Source of the DNA: CAZYQW01 sp964649825
Lineage (GTDB): Bacteria > Planctomycetota > B15-G4 > JADJEK01
Length of the DNA: 64,000 nucleotides
Direction: 5' to 3'
Assembly (NCBI GenBank): GCA_964649825.1
Contig: CAZYQW010000044.1
Location: 1 to 64,000, forward strand
The translations under genes and the position numbers were made by a program. Each line of letters starts with the position of its first letter. Within the stretch, counting starts at the first letter, position 1. A model generated the notes under the pieces. The model was not told the DNA's origin and ran no database searches. It worked only from the letters and a program-made list of their open reading frames with translations. Below, piece after piece: positions 1 to 8,947 of this stretch.

Positions 1-51
1 AGTCCTCGCTCGGTGGCGCTCGCTGCGGAACTCGCTCGGTGGAGCGGTCCC
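1..51. repeat. Direct repeat copy 1 (intergenic)
   Basis: The first 51 bases recur at 204-251 with only a 3-base difference (an extra TGC here). Each copy itself contains the 12-mer CTCGCTCGGTGG twice. The pair flanks about 150 bp with no convincing gene. This is read directly from the sequence. It may be an intergenic repeat family of this genome or a local duplication. Confidence 0.8.
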
Positions 52-203
52 GACACGCTCCGCCTGGCGATGGGACGGGGTGGGGAGGGTTCGGGGGTGG
101 GGAAGAAGATGGTGGTGCGCCTTCGGCGTCCGATGGATGGGCTGGTGAGGAGTTCCGGCGCGAGGGCGGTGGAGCGTGTCGGGGGCGCTCCATTCGCTCA
201 GAC

Positions 204-251
204 AGTCCTCGCTCGGTGGCGCTCGCGGAACTCGCTCGGTGGAGCGGTCCC
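204..251. repeat. Direct repeat copy 2 (intergenic)
   Basis: This is the second copy of the 48-51 bp repeat found at 1-51. It ends only 6 bp from the stop codon of the DUF1801 gene at 257, so it lies just downstream of that gene on the minus strand. I see no terminal inverted repeats or transposase that would make it an insertion sequence. Confidence 0.8.
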
Positions 252-256
252 CGGTG

Positions 257-1219
257 CTACGGAATCCAGCCGGGCAGGGCGGCGGCCTGCTCTATCCACG
301 TCGCCATCTGCGACTCGTCGAGACCGTCCTCGTGGATGTCGAGGTAGCGTACGTCCTTGTGCTTGGACTCGCCGGGGGGGACCGGACGCAGCGACGTGCC
401 GGCGAAGAAAGCCACCCTGACGTACTTCGTGAAGCAATGGACGTTGAGGAACCAGCCTTGGCCCTCGACGCCGTAGAACGGCGAGTTCCACCGGACCGCC
501 TTGCGCACGGCGGGGACTGTGCGCACGATGAGCGCGTCGAGGCGGCGTCCGACGTCACGCTTCCAGCCGGGCATCGCCGCGATGTAGGCCTGCACGGGTG
601 CGTCGCCGTCGGCCTTCGCGATTTGCGGATTGCCGCCTGAAAGGAGTTTCACCGGCTCGGTCCCACCCGCATCTGGCTTGGCCTTCGTCGTTGGTGGGCG
701 ATTCTGGGCCACCGCGGCTTTTACGAGCGCCTTGAACGCGCGCGCGCCGACCTTGGCCCCTTCGTGGATGTCGATCGCCCTTCGCGTGTTGCCTTCCAAG
801 CTGGAATTGAAGAGGCGCGATGGGTCCGGGATCCTGGCCCCCCGGGCGAACGTGAGCTTCACGACTTTCGTGTACGCCTCCCCGGTGCAGACAATCCCGT
901 GGTGCGACCAGACCGGAGTGCCCATCCACTTCCACTCCTCGACGATGTCGGGGTCGGCTTGCAGGATCAGCGCCCGCATACGGGCCAGGGTTTGCCCGCG
1001 CCATCCCCCCAGGTCGCGAATCCGCTGGTCGATGAGCCGGGACGCGGGTATCCCGGTCGCTTGTTCACGGCTCCTCCTACCCGCGAGGGCGGGCGCGTCG
1101 CCGTCGGCTTTCGCGGTCGTCCCGGGTCTCTTGCCTTTGGTCGCGCCCTCTTTGGCACGGCGCGGTCTACCGCTTTCGGAAACCACTGTTGCCTCCACTG
1201 ACGCCCCGACGCTCAGCAT
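257..1219 (-). CDS. Tandem DUF1801 (YdhG-like) domain protein
   Basis: This 320-residue protein holds two copies of the DUF1801/YdhG fold, roughly residues 65-172 and 209-317, joined by a basic Ala/Lys/Pro-rich linker. Hallmarks visible in copy 1 are EEWKWMGTPVWSHHG and the end motif RAIDIHEG. In copy 2 they are RKAVRWNSPFYG and RYLDIHEDG. The short segment KADGDAP precedes both halves, which suggests a duplicated unit. Family members are small soluble proteins of unknown biochemical role, some linked to iron or stress. The ATG at 1219 has no clear Shine-Dalgarno sequence, so the N-terminus is uncertain, but both domains lie well inside the frame. Fusions of two DUF1801 copies are less common than single-domain proteins. 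Confidence 0.8.
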   Translation of the reverse strand: MLSVGASVEATVVSESGRPRRAKEGATKGKRPGTTAKADGDAPALAGRRSREQATGIPASRLIDQRIRDLGGWRGQTLARMRALILQADPDIVEEWKWMGTPVWSHHGIVCTGEAYTKVVKLTFARGARIPDPSRLFNSSLEGNTRRAIDIHEGAKVGARAFKALVKAAVAQNRPPTTKAKPDAGGTEPVKLLSGGNPQIAKADGDAPVQAYIAAMPGWKRDVGRRLDALIVRTVPAVRKAVRWNSPFYGVEGQGWFLNVHCFTKYVRVAFFAGTSLRPVPPGESKHKDVRYLDIHEDGLDESQMATWIEQAAALPGWIP

Positions 1220-1410
1220 CAGCGGCGGCGACACAACGCCGTTCGCTGCATGCTGTTGGCGGAGGCAAGTGTAGCGCAGGGCACTCGCCCCGTGCACTTG
1301 CGACCGTCCCGCGACCGCGACGATCACGCGGCGGAACTCGATCGGTGCGTGATCGTCGCCGGCGGAGAGGTCGGGCTTGCGATCCCGCCGCCAGCGACGC
1401 GGCGAACCGT

Positions 1411-2685
1411 CTACGGCGCCGTGATCGTGAACTCGCAGCCTTCGGTCGCGTCGACGGCGATGAAGGAGGTGTTGAGGAACAAGAACTGGAAGAAGACGTT
1501 CAATCCGGTGGGTGCGGCGGCCGGGATCGGCAGAGGCAAGGCGGTGCAGGCGGGGGCCGACGGGCCAAGCACGAGCACGAAGCCGGTGGGATCGACCCAG
1601 AACAGGGTGCCGAGGCCGGGGAGCGGCGGGCAGAGATAGCCGGGGCCGGGGAAGCTCGTGTTGATGATCAGCACGGTCAACAGGCCCTGCGGCACGCCGG
1701 AGTACTCCAGACCGAACGTCGGACCAGGCGCGCAAGACTGACCGAACGTCCCGCAGCGCGCGGAGACGCGCGGGAACCCGTACGAGACTCCATGCGACGC
1801 GTACGCCAGGCCGTTCAGCGGCGCCGGCGCGGGGGTGCAGGTCACGGGCGAGTAGAAGGTCGGTGCGGCAGCCGCGCCGAAGAGGTCGAGGTACGAGACG
1901 CTGATGCCATCGGTCACGTAGAGCGCGGGTCCGCCCGCCGAGAGGGCTCGGCCCGACCCGACGTCGAACGCGACTCCCGTCAGGGTGGTCCCGAGGCCGC
2001 AGAGCGCGGTCGCGTTGAACGACGCCGTGACCAAGCAGTTCTGGATCTGGTGCACGAACCCCGCCACATCGCATGCCCAGAGCGATGTCGAGAGCGGGTC
2101 CCAGGTCAGGTCGGTGAACGGCACGCCGAACGGGTTGGGGACGATGCAGGGACCGAACACCAGCGTGGACAGGCCGCACGTCGTGGTCGGCGGTTGGATG
2201 CCCGCGAGCATCTTCCCGTCGGTGATGTACAGCGTCGGAACTGCGCCGCTCAAGGTGCCCGTCTCGTCCATTCCCATGCCGGTGATCGGGCCGAATCCGG
2301 CGCCGGCGAGAACCGTCGGGATCCGGAACAGGTTGTTCGGAGTGCACGGCGGCGGCGAGCCGCACGGAGAGTCTCCCACGTACTCGCCGATGACGAAACC
2401 GTCGGTGACGTACACGGTGTCGGTCGCGCAGTTCACGGCGACGTCGCCGTTCAAGCTTCCCGCCGGGACCGGAAGCGGACCGGTCACGCCGCACATCGAC
2501 ACGCGGTAGTTGCACGAGAGCGACAATGGGTTCGGCGCCGGACAGAGTCCCCCGGGGGTGGTGGTGAACTCCCAGAGGGTCTGCGCCCCGCCGTCGCTGC
2601 CGTACAGGGTCTGGCTGTCCGCCGTCGGGCAGCAAACACCGATGGCGGCTGCGAACGCCGACGCCGTGAAGACGCGATCAAGCAT
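1411..2685 (-). CDS. Secreted Cys/Gly-rich protein with planctomycete-type C-terminal domain
   Basis: This 424-residue protein starts at an ATG preceded by AGGAGA. It has a signal peptide (residues 1-25, hydrophobic core AFAAAIGV, cleavage near TADSQ). The mature part has many Cys residues and repeated short blades such as DTVYVTDG, PTLYITDG and PALYVTDG, which suggests a beta-propeller-like body. About 110 C-terminal residues (from near GQSCAPGPTFGLEYSG) resemble the C-terminus of the exported protein at 12147-14228. Both show a short-beta-strand pattern ending in a small hydrophobic NG/T motif. The function is unknown. I infer it is exported and perhaps surface-associated. It lies in the same orientation as, and downstream of, the EF-hand gene. 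Confidence 0.75.
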   Translation of the reverse strand: MLDRVFTASAFAAAIGVCCPTADSQTLYGSDGGAQTLWEFTTTPGGLCPAPNPLSLSCNYRVSMCGVTGPLPVPAGSLNGDVAVNCATDTVYVTDGFVIGEYVGDSPCGSPPPCTPNNLFRIPTVLAGAGFGPITGMGMDETGTLSGAVPTLYITDGKMLAGIQPPTTTCGLSTLVFGPCIVPNPFGVPFTDLTWDPLSTSLWACDVAGFVHQIQNCLVTASFNATALCGLGTTLTGVAFDVGSGRALSAGGPALYVTDGISVSYLDLFGAAAAPTFYSPVTCTPAPAPLNGLAYASHGVSYGFPRVSARCGTFGQSCAPGPTFGLEYSGVPQGLLTVLIINTSFPGPGYLCPPLPGLGTLFWVDPTGFVLVLGPSAPACTALPLPIPAAAPTGLNVFFQFLFLNTSFIAVDATEGCEFTITAP

Positions 2686-2818
2686 TGGATTCTCTCCTGT
2701 GGTGAGGGTCCCGGACGACGACGGGGGTCATGGTAAGGGCCCGAGCAAGAATCACTTCCCGGTTTTAGGCGACCCTCTTGCCCCGCCGGCCGTCGCGGGT
2801 CTTCTCGATCTCGACCGC

Positions 2819-3226
2819 TCAGGAACGCGTGGGGGCTCGCCGCCGCGGGCGGTCGACGCGCGATGCGTCACCCGCCTTGCCGCGGCGCTCCTTCAGGCGC
2901 TCGCGAAGCGTTGCGCGTTCGTCCCGATCGATGCGGCCGTTGCCGTTCGCGTCGAGGCGTTCGCGCAGGGTGTGCAGCCGGTCACGGCGATGCTCCGGCG
3001 CCTGGCGGCCGTGACGTCGCAGGGCTCGCAAGGCGTTCTTCATCGAGCGCACCTCATGCTCGTCGAACCGACCGTCACGGTTGGCGTCGAAGAGTCTGAG
3101 CACGCGCATCTCGACCGCGGTCGGCCGGGGCCGCGCGCCGTCTTGCACGTCGGCGGCGCTGGCCGTGGCGGGGGCGGCGAGGAGCAGGAGCAGGAGCAGG
3201 GGGATGGTGACCCAGTTCGTCGTCAT
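2819..3226 (-). CDS. Small secreted EF-hand calcium-binding protein
   Basis: This 135-residue protein begins at an ATG with GAGGT five bases upstream. Residues 1-25 are a signal peptide with a poly-Leu core followed by AAPATASA. Two EF-hand loops are visible: FDANRDGRFDEHE (near residues 46-58) and LDANGNGRIDRDE (near 91-103). Each has the D-x-N-x-D/N-G pattern and a closing Glu. The C-terminus is very basic. It probably binds calcium outside the cytoplasm. The partner is unknown. It is separated from the secreted protein downstream by about 130 bp. Confidence 0.85.
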   Translation of the reverse strand: MTTNWVTIPLLLLLLLAAPATASAADVQDGARPRPTAVEMRVLRLFDANRDGRFDEHEVRSMKNALRALRRHGRQAPEHRRDRLHTLRERLDANGNGRIDRDERATLRERLKERRGKAGDASRVDRPRRRAPTRS

Positions 3227-3333
3227 GTTCGACCTCACGTCCGAAGGGCAGGAAGAACCGTTCTGGACGAGACGAACCGCTGCGCACCGGGAGGGTGGCG
3301 CGCGAAATCGCGAGGGACGGAGTCGGGGCCGAA

Positions 3334-4599
3334 TCAGCGCGAGAGCGCCGGTTCCTTGGGCGGGTTCTTGGCGCCGGCGAGCGTCGCGTTGATCTTCTTC
3401 TCGATCTTCGGGTGGATCGGCATCCCCTTCTGCTGCAGCAGGAACGGGGCGAGCGGCTTCAGGCAGGACGCGCACGTGTAGCGCGAGTCCATGTCCTGCG
3501 GGGCGACATCGAAGTTCGAGTAGCGGCGCACGTTGACGTAGTCCGGACCGTTCCAGATCTGTTCGATCTTGATCGACTCGTCGAACTTCCCGAGGTCGAA
3601 CGACGGCTGGGTCGTCCCGTCGCAGCAGGGGAGGATGCCGCCGTCCCAGTTGAAGTAGATCGAGCGGTACGGCCAGGAGCAGCGCTCGACGTTGATGCGC
3701 TTCATCGACTTCGCCGGCGGCGGCGCCGCGTGGCCGTTCGATCCGGCCGCGCCGTTCCCTTTCGCGCCGTTCGACTCCGCGACCGGTTGGTAGTCCTGCG
3801 CTTCGCCCTCGGCGCGCGGCTTCCACTCCGCTTTGTGCTCGGGCGGGATGTTCGGATAGATCAAGCGCAGGAAGTCGATGCCGACCTCCTTCGCCATCGC
3901 ACGCGCCTTGTCGAGCTCGTGCTGGTTGTGGCGGAAGATCAGGAACTGCCAGTCCATGAACGGCAGCTTCCGGCCGAGGCGCTTGCGCGCGGCGACGAGC
4001 TTGCGCATGTTGTTCGTCACGCGCTCGAAGTTGCCGCCGATCATGTACTTCTCGTACGTCTCCTGGCTCGCGCCGTGGCAGGAGATGATCAGGTGCTCGA
4101 TGCCCGAGTCGATGATCTTCTCGGCCTGCTCGTCCGTGAAGTCGCGCATCGACAGGTTGCTCGAGATGCGGACGCCGATGTTCTTGTCGGCGGCGTACCG
4201 CATCATCTCGTACGCTTCGGGGAAGAGCAGCGGCTCGCCCGAGCCGTACATGTTGACGTTGAACGCGTAGGGGGCGAGCTGATCGACGATCTGCTTGAAG
4301 AACGGCGCCTTCATGCGACCGAAGCCGCGCATCCCGTCCTGATTGAACTGCGACCGGTCGCGGTCGAGGCAGAACGGGCACTCGAGGTTGCAGATGTTCG
4401 TCGACTCGATCTTCAGGACGTACGGGAACCCCTTCACCACCGTGGCGCCGCGCCAGCGAGCCCACTCCACCCGGAGGAAGTTCCAGTATTTCCGCGGCGT
4501 CCCATGGTGGAGCAGCGCATAGAGGTAGCGCCGGGCGATCTTCGCTTGCGTGGCGAGCGAGCCGGTCGTCGCGAAGATCCGGTTGAGAGGTCCGCGCAT
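3334..4599 (-). CDS. Radical SAM / SPASM domain enzyme
   Basis: This 421-residue protein has the radical SAM cluster motif C-x3-C-x2-C (CNLECPFC, near residues 71-78) at the start of a TIM-barrel. This is followed by the glycine-rich segment MYGSGEPLLFPEA. The C-terminal third carries SPASM-type cysteines (CSWPYRS, ILPCCDG, CASCLKP) that bind extra Fe-S clusters. SPASM enzymes modify peptides, proteins or small molecules, and the substrate here cannot be read from the sequence. No small precursor peptide gene is obvious next to it. A low-complexity Gly/Asn/Ala insert near residues 275-295 separates barrel and SPASM parts. It stands alone between secreted-protein genes. Confidence 0.85.
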   Translation of the reverse strand: MRGPLNRIFATTGSLATQAKIARRYLYALLHHGTPRKYWNFLRVEWARWRGATVVKGFPYVLKIESTNICNLECPFCLDRDRSQFNQDGMRGFGRMKAPFFKQIVDQLAPYAFNVNMYGSGEPLLFPEAYEMMRYAADKNIGVRISSNLSMRDFTDEQAEKIIDSGIEHLIISCHGASQETYEKYMIGGNFERVTNNMRKLVAARKRLGRKLPFMDWQFLIFRHNQHELDKARAMAKEVGIDFLRLIYPNIPPEHKAEWKPRAEGEAQDYQPVAESNGAKGNGAAGSNGHAAPPPAKSMKRINVERCSWPYRSIYFNWDGGILPCCDGTTQPSFDLGKFDESIKIEQIWNGPDYVNVRRYSNFDVAPQDMDSRYTCASCLKPLAPFLLQQKGMPIHPKIEKKINATLAGAKNPPKEPALSR

Positions 4600-4722
4600 G
4601 GGTCTATCTCGTTGTCGGCACTGGAGTTCGAGTTCCGTCCGTCGGCTTGTTTCGGTTTCGGACGGTCGCCGTGAACTATAGCCGATGATCGGCCTTTCGC
4701 CTGGTCTGTTTGAACGGCTCTT

Positions 4723-6507
4723 TCAGCGCGGCGGTTCGGTCTCGACCAACGCGAGGAGCGCGTACGACGTGGTCAAGACGGGGTTTCCCTCCATCCAGCG
4801 GCTCGAGAGTTCGTTGATCCAGTGGCCGTCCTCGGCCTGGAGCGCGAACAAGCGATCGCGCAGCTCTCGACGCCAGTCGCGAGCGTTGCCGTCGCTGTCC
4901 TCGAGTGTCGCCTCTCCGTAGGCGGCGAGAGCGCGCGCCATCGTCAGATAGTAGTAGTAGAGCCCCTGGTACTGCGCGTTCGACGCGTTCGGCGTGAACC
5001 CCGGATTGACGTCGAGGGTGTAGTTGCGCGAGATCCAGCCGACCGCCTCGACGACTCGTTCGTCGTCGCCGTCGATGCCGGAGAACAGATAGGACTTCAG
5101 CAGCGCGTACGTCATCGAGCCGTAGGAGCGCGCGACCAGTTTGCCGTCCTCGTTCGTCTCCGTGCCCGCCTTGCTGTCACCCGGGCGATAGACGGCGCCG
5201 CCGTCCGTGCCGGCCACGATTTCCTTGTCGTCCCACGTGCGCACCGAGGGAATGCCGCTTTCCGCGCGGTTCTGGCACCGGCTCAGGAACGAGACCGCCT
5301 TCTGGAACGATTGGTCCTGCGGCGACATCCCGGCGACATGCATCGCTTGGATCGCCATCTGCGTGTTCGAAAGGTCGGGCTTCTCGGAGCTGCCGTAGCC
5401 GAACCCGCCGTAGTACGGGTCTTCCTCCAGGGAGTAGCCTTCCCCCTCGTCGATCTGGGTGGTGGTGAGGAACCCGAGCGCGCGATCGATGACGGGACGG
5501 TGGGCGGGGTCGCCGGCCGCGACCAGCGCCTCCACGCTGATGCTCGTCACGTAGTTCTTCACGCCGACGTCGTATATGCCGCCGTCCTCCTTCTGCAGCG
5601 ACACGAGATAGGCGAGCCCCTTCGCGACGTACTCAGGGCGGTCGATCTCGTAGCGATCGCACGCGGTCACCACGGCGGCGATCGCGATCGCGGTGATTCC
5701 CGCGTCCACGTGGGACCCGAAGCCGAAGCGACCGTCCTGCTGCGCGCCGTCGAGGTAGCGCAGCGCGTTCTGGATGCGCGCGAACTCCTCCTCTCGCGAC
5801 GCCGGTGCCTCGCGATGCTTGGCGGCGGCGGAGGCGGCGGGCTTGCCGCCGCCTCCGCGGCTCGTCGCGGCGTTCGTCTCGATGATGGCGAGCAGGCGGT
5901 TCGCGCTCGACAGGACCGAGTCTCGGTCGAGCTTCTCGAGCGCTTGGACCTGCTCCTGACCGAGTCGATCGCCCACCGTGTCGATCCAGCGGCCGTCCGC
6001 GTCGATCGACTCGTCGTCGACGAGCGCGCGTCGCACGTGGACGAGGGAATCGGCGCCTTGCCCCAGTGCGCGGGCGGCCGCCTTCCGCGTCGCGCCGTTC
6101 TTCTTCAAGAAGCGCGTCGCCGACTCGATCGCGGGCTGAAACGCGTCCGTCTTCGCGACGAGCTTCAGCGCGACGAGACAATCCGCCGTCACGTCGATGC
6201 GGTCGAGATCCGCCGGGGCGCGGAAGCTCCCGTCCTCCTGCTGCTGCTCGAGCAGGAACCGCGCGGCATTGCGCACGAACGGGCCTTCCTGCGTCGTGTA
6301 GTGGTCGGGGCAGAGTCCCAGCGCCTCGAGCACGCGCGCGGTGGCGAGCGGTTGATCGGCGGCGGCTCCGTAGGACCCGTCGTCGTTCTGCACGGCGCGG
6401 AGGGCTCGCACCGAGTCCGAGATCACGTCCTTCAAGCTGGCCCAGGCGGGCGCGGCGAGCAGGGCGATCAGAGCCAAGGAGAGAGTCGGTCGGGCGCGAG
6501 TCGGCAT
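4723..6507 (-). CDS. Secreted prenyltransferase/squalene-oxidase-repeat (alpha-toroid) protein
   Basis: This 594-residue protein has a good Shine-Dalgarno (AGGAG) and a signal peptide ending near AAPAWA (residue 24). The body consists of repeated helical hairpins with QxDGSYG/QEDGSFRA/QQDGRFGFG/QKEDGGIYD motifs, characteristic of the squalene-cyclase/prenyltransferase repeat. It also has GGFGYGSSEKPDLSNTQ, the form common in planctomycete proteins. Terpene cyclases are membrane-bound and cytoplasmic-facing, and carry a DxDD motif that I do not see. With its signal peptide, this protein is therefore more likely a periplasmic or secreted toroid of unknown activity than a hopanoid cyclase. Confidence 0.8.
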   Translation of the reverse strand: MPTRARPTLSLALIALLAAPAWASLKDVISDSVRALRAVQNDDGSYGAAADQPLATARVLEALGLCPDHYTTQEGPFVRNAARFLLEQQQEDGSFRAPADLDRIDVTADCLVALKLVAKTDAFQPAIESATRFLKKNGATRKAAARALGQGADSLVHVRRALVDDESIDADGRWIDTVGDRLGQEQVQALEKLDRDSVLSSANRLLAIIETNAATSRGGGGKPAASAAAKHREAPASREEEFARIQNALRYLDGAQQDGRFGFGSHVDAGITAIAIAAVVTACDRYEIDRPEYVAKGLAYLVSLQKEDGGIYDVGVKNYVTSISVEALVAAGDPAHRPVIDRALGFLTTTQIDEGEGYSLEEDPYYGGFGYGSSEKPDLSNTQMAIQAMHVAGMSPQDQSFQKAVSFLSRCQNRAESGIPSVRTWDDKEIVAGTDGGAVYRPGDSKAGTETNEDGKLVARSYGSMTYALLKSYLFSGIDGDDERVVEAVGWISRNYTLDVNPGFTPNASNAQYQGLYYYYLTMARALAAYGEATLEDSDGNARDWRRELRDRLFALQAEDGHWINELSSRWMEGNPVLTTSYALLALVETEPPR

Positions 6508-6838
6508 TCGAGCTCCTGGAGGTGTGAGACGGAACGATCAAGTCCGTTCGTCAGACGAGCAGGCGTGCGTCACGCGACATCACCCGCTCGATGCTAAACG
6601 ACGACCGCTGCGGTTGGTTCGGCGCACGTTTCGCGCGGACGAGAGTTCGTCGGAATCGCAGTCGTTGTGCGCTCTCTGTGGATAACTCTAACTCATTGAA
6701 TTCCAGTTCCTAACGGGTTGCCTCGGTCCATCTTTCTACAGGTTTTCAAGGGTTTTGCACAAGTCGTTGGGCGGGCCGGAGCCGTTCCTCTGCTCGAATG
6801 GACTCCCACGCGGCGGCGTCTGCCGACGGGAGGACGCG
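6508..6838. other. Divergent intergenic region (331 bp)
   Basis: This gap separates the divergently transcribed toroid gene (minus) and HEAT-repeat gene (plus), so it should hold both promoters. It is noticeably more AT-rich around 6660-6760 than its surroundings and contains one perfect DnaA-box sequence. I could not assign a confident -35/-10 pair, and I see no RNA gene in it. Confidence 0.6.
6677..6685 (-). promoter_or_regulatory. DnaA-box-like 9-mer
   Basis: The plus strand reads TGTGGATAA, the exact complement of the consensus DnaA box TTATCCACA. The same 12-mer TGTGGATAACTC occurs again at 59469-59480 in the other large gap of the window. An isolated box does not make an origin. It could be a DnaA-titration or regulatory site, or chance. 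Confidence 0.45.
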
Positions 6839-8470
6839 ATGGCGATGAAACGACTGACACAGCGCATCTGCGGGCTTCTGATCCAGGAACGCGCGGAGGT
6901 GACGAGCGCGGCCGCTTTGGTCCTCGGCGAACTGCGCGAGTCGGACGACGGGATCGTCGAGGCCCTCGGGGGCTGCCTCGCGAACGGACACGGCGTCGAG
7001 GTGCAGTGCTACGTCCTCGAAGCGCTCGAGAAGATCGGCTCGCGCGCGGCGCTCCCTTACGTGCTGCCGCTGCTCAGCGGGCCCGACGAGCTTCGCGAGC
7101 GGGCCGTGCGGGTGGTGGCCGGCCTCGGGCAGCCGGCCGTGCGGGAGATCGTCCAGAAGCTCCCGGACGGTTCGTGGTCGGAACGGCGCGCGTCCCTCTC
7201 CGTGCTGGCGCGGATGCGCTCCGCGAGCGCCGTGCGCGGGCTGTTGGAAGGGCTCGCGCGGGAGCCGGCCGACCATCTCGAAGAGCTCTTTCCGATCGTC
7301 CGGAGCGAGCTCAAGGCGGCGAGCGCGAAGGAACGAGCGGGAGTTCGAGCCGCCGTCGAGTCCTACCTGACGTCGGGACAGAAACCGCGCTCGGCGCGAG
7401 AGTCGGCGGTCGCGCTGCGCGTGCTCGGCTTCCTCGATGACGCCGCCGCGTGGCCGCTGGTTCTTCGCCACGCGCGCCCGACGTCGGAGTCCGCGGTCAG
7501 ACTCGCGGCGCTCATGGCGCTCGCCTCGATTCCGCGGCCGGCTCGGGGCGGAGCCGGAGTGTCGGAGCTCGTCACCTACCTTGCCGACTCGGATCACGAC
7601 GGCGTCGTTCGACTGACGCTGCGCGTGCTCGCGCCCATCCCGCTCGCCGCGAGCCACCTCGACGCCCTTCGCGATCTTCTCCTGGACGCGCGCTCGATGG
7701 AGGTGCGGCGCTTCGCACTCGAGAAGCTCGGCGGCATCGACCATCCTCGCGCGGTCGAACTGCTGCTCGACGCCGTGCACGCTCCCGAGCCGGAGCTTCG
7801 CGACGTCGCCGGCCGGGCGCTCTCCCGCATCGTGAGCTCGCCTCCGGCCCTGTTCGAGCGCCTCGTCGGCGAGACCGACGCGGAGCGCGCGTGGCGGCTC
7901 GCCCGTCTCGTTCGATCGCGACCCGACGCGTTGACCCGCCACCACCTGATGCGGCTCGGAGACCGGCTCGTCCGTCACCTCGACCACGAGAGCCGTCTCT
8001 ACGAGCCGTTCGTCTTCCTGCTCGCCGACGTGGCGCCGGAGAAGGCGCGCGAGGTCTTGCTCGAGCGGGCGCGCCGCAAGAAGCGCAGCCGGCGCTTCGC
8101 GGACACGGTCCTGTCGCTGCGGATCCTGGAGCGGCACGGCTTGTTCGACCCCGAAGTGCGCTACGAGCTGGCCGTCGCGATGATGAAGATGACGCCGTCC
8201 CACGAGGAGCCCGCGTCGAGCTTCGACGATCCCGCGCTCGCGCTCTTCCAGAGCCTCGTCGGCGGGGAGTTCGCGCTCTTCGATCTCCTGCGCCACGAGA
8301 CGCTGATGACGGCCGACGACCTGACGCGAATCGGCGCGCACGTGTTGAGCAAGTCCCCGGCGGGGCAGGAGATCGGGAGGCAGATCCTTCGCCTCGTGAT
8401 GCGCAAGGCACCACGTTCGCCGCTCGCCCGCGACGCGAAGGCCTGTCTCGATCGTCACGGGATCCGCTGA
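6839..8470 (+). CDS. HEAT-repeat protein
   Basis: This 543-residue all-helical protein begins at an ATG preceded by GGGAGG at good spacing; an upstream in-frame ATG at 6755 lacks a ribosome site. Degenerate 30-40-residue HEAT-like helical pairs run the whole length, for example near residues 50-90 (KIGSRAALPYVLPLLSGPDELRERAVRVV) and 180-220 (PLVLRHARPTSESAVRLAALMALASI). There is no signal peptide or membrane segment. HEAT solenoids are protein-interaction scaffolds, and the partner is not evident. It is convergent with the ferritin-like cargo gene, with only about 20 bp between their stop codons. Confidence 0.75.
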   Translation: MAMKRLTQRICGLLIQERAEVTSAAALVLGELRESDDGIVEALGGCLANGHGVEVQCYVLEALEKIGSRAALPYVLPLLSGPDELRERAVRVVAGLGQPAVREIVQKLPDGSWSERRASLSVLARMRSASAVRGLLEGLAREPADHLEELFPIVRSELKAASAKERAGVRAAVESYLTSGQKPRSARESAVALRVLGFLDDAAAWPLVLRHARPTSESAVRLAALMALASIPRPARGGAGVSELVTYLADSDHDGVVRLTLRVLAPIPLAASHLDALRDLLLDARSMEVRRFALEKLGGIDHPRAVELLLDAVHAPEPELRDVAGRALSRIVSSPPALFERLVGETDAERAWRLARLVRSRPDALTRHHLMRLGDRLVRHLDHESRLYEPFVFLLADVAPEKAREVLLERARRKKRSRRFADTVLSLRILERHGLFDPEVRYELAVAMMKMTPSHEEPASSFDDPALALFQSLVGGEFALFDLLRHETLMTADDLTRIGAHVLSKSPAGQEIGRQILRLVMRKAPRSPLARDAKACLDRHGIR

Positions 8471-8491
8471 CGCGAGCCGCGGCTCGCCCGA

Positions 8492-8941
8492 TCAGGCCCT
8501 TCGACGGAGCGAGCCGATCGTCGGGCGGGCGAGGTCGTCTCCCGGCGCCATCCGGCCGAACGGGGTGGCGTTGGCCGATCTCTCGTTGGCCGATCTCTGA
8601 GGAGCAGGGGCGGCCGCGGGCGGGTTCGCGGACGGTCCGCCGCCCGCGCTCGCCGGCGGACCGTTCCGGAGGATGGCCTGCAGCGCGCGCTCACCCGGAC
8701 CGCCCGGGCGGAAGTGTGCGCTGTGGTCCTCGTTCAGCGCTGCATCCTGCATCGGGTCGAGCGCGCGGAGGATCTGCAGCGCTTCGGCCACGTGCTCCTT
8801 CTCCTCGTAGATCGCGTGCGCGAGGAAGCGCTGCAGGTCGTCGCTCCCGGCGCGTTCGAGCATGTCCTGGTACCGGTGGATCGTCTCGATCTCCCGGATC
8901 ATGATCTCGCGGAGGAGCTGCTGATCGGCGGTGACTCCCAC
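8492..8941 (-). CDS. Ferritin-like encapsulin cargo protein
   Basis: This 149-residue protein starts at GTG seven bases after the encapsulin stop codon. Residues 8-60 form a short two-helix ferritin-like unit with REIETIHRY (E17/E19/H22) and EEKEH (E47-x-x-H50). This is the metal-ligand pattern of encapsulated ferritin-like proteins, which assemble a ferroxidase site across dimers. Residues 75-135 are a flexible Ala/Pro/Asn linker. The last eleven residues, RPTIGSLRRRA, match the encapsulin targeting peptide (consensus LTVGSLRR-like), which docks cargo on the inside of the shell. The role is inferred as iron oxidation inside the nanocompartment. Tag, distance and domain together make the cargo assignment strong. 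Confidence 0.9.
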   Translation of the reverse strand: MGVTADQQLLREIMIREIETIHRYQDMLERAGSDDLQRFLAHAIYEEKEHVAEALQILRALDPMQDAALNEDHSAHFRPGGPGERALQAILRNGPPASAGGGPSANPPAAAPAPQRSANERSANATPFGRMAPGDDLARPTIGSLRRRA

Positions 8942-8947
8942 GTCGGC

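Noticed and set aside
13..420. Small frames at the window start
   Set aside because: They span the direct repeat and the 3' end of the DUF1801 gene, and their products are Arg/Gly-rich without domains.
6508..6838. Origin of replication around the DnaA box
   Set aside because: Only one box, no box cluster, no dnaA/dnaN/gyrB nearby.
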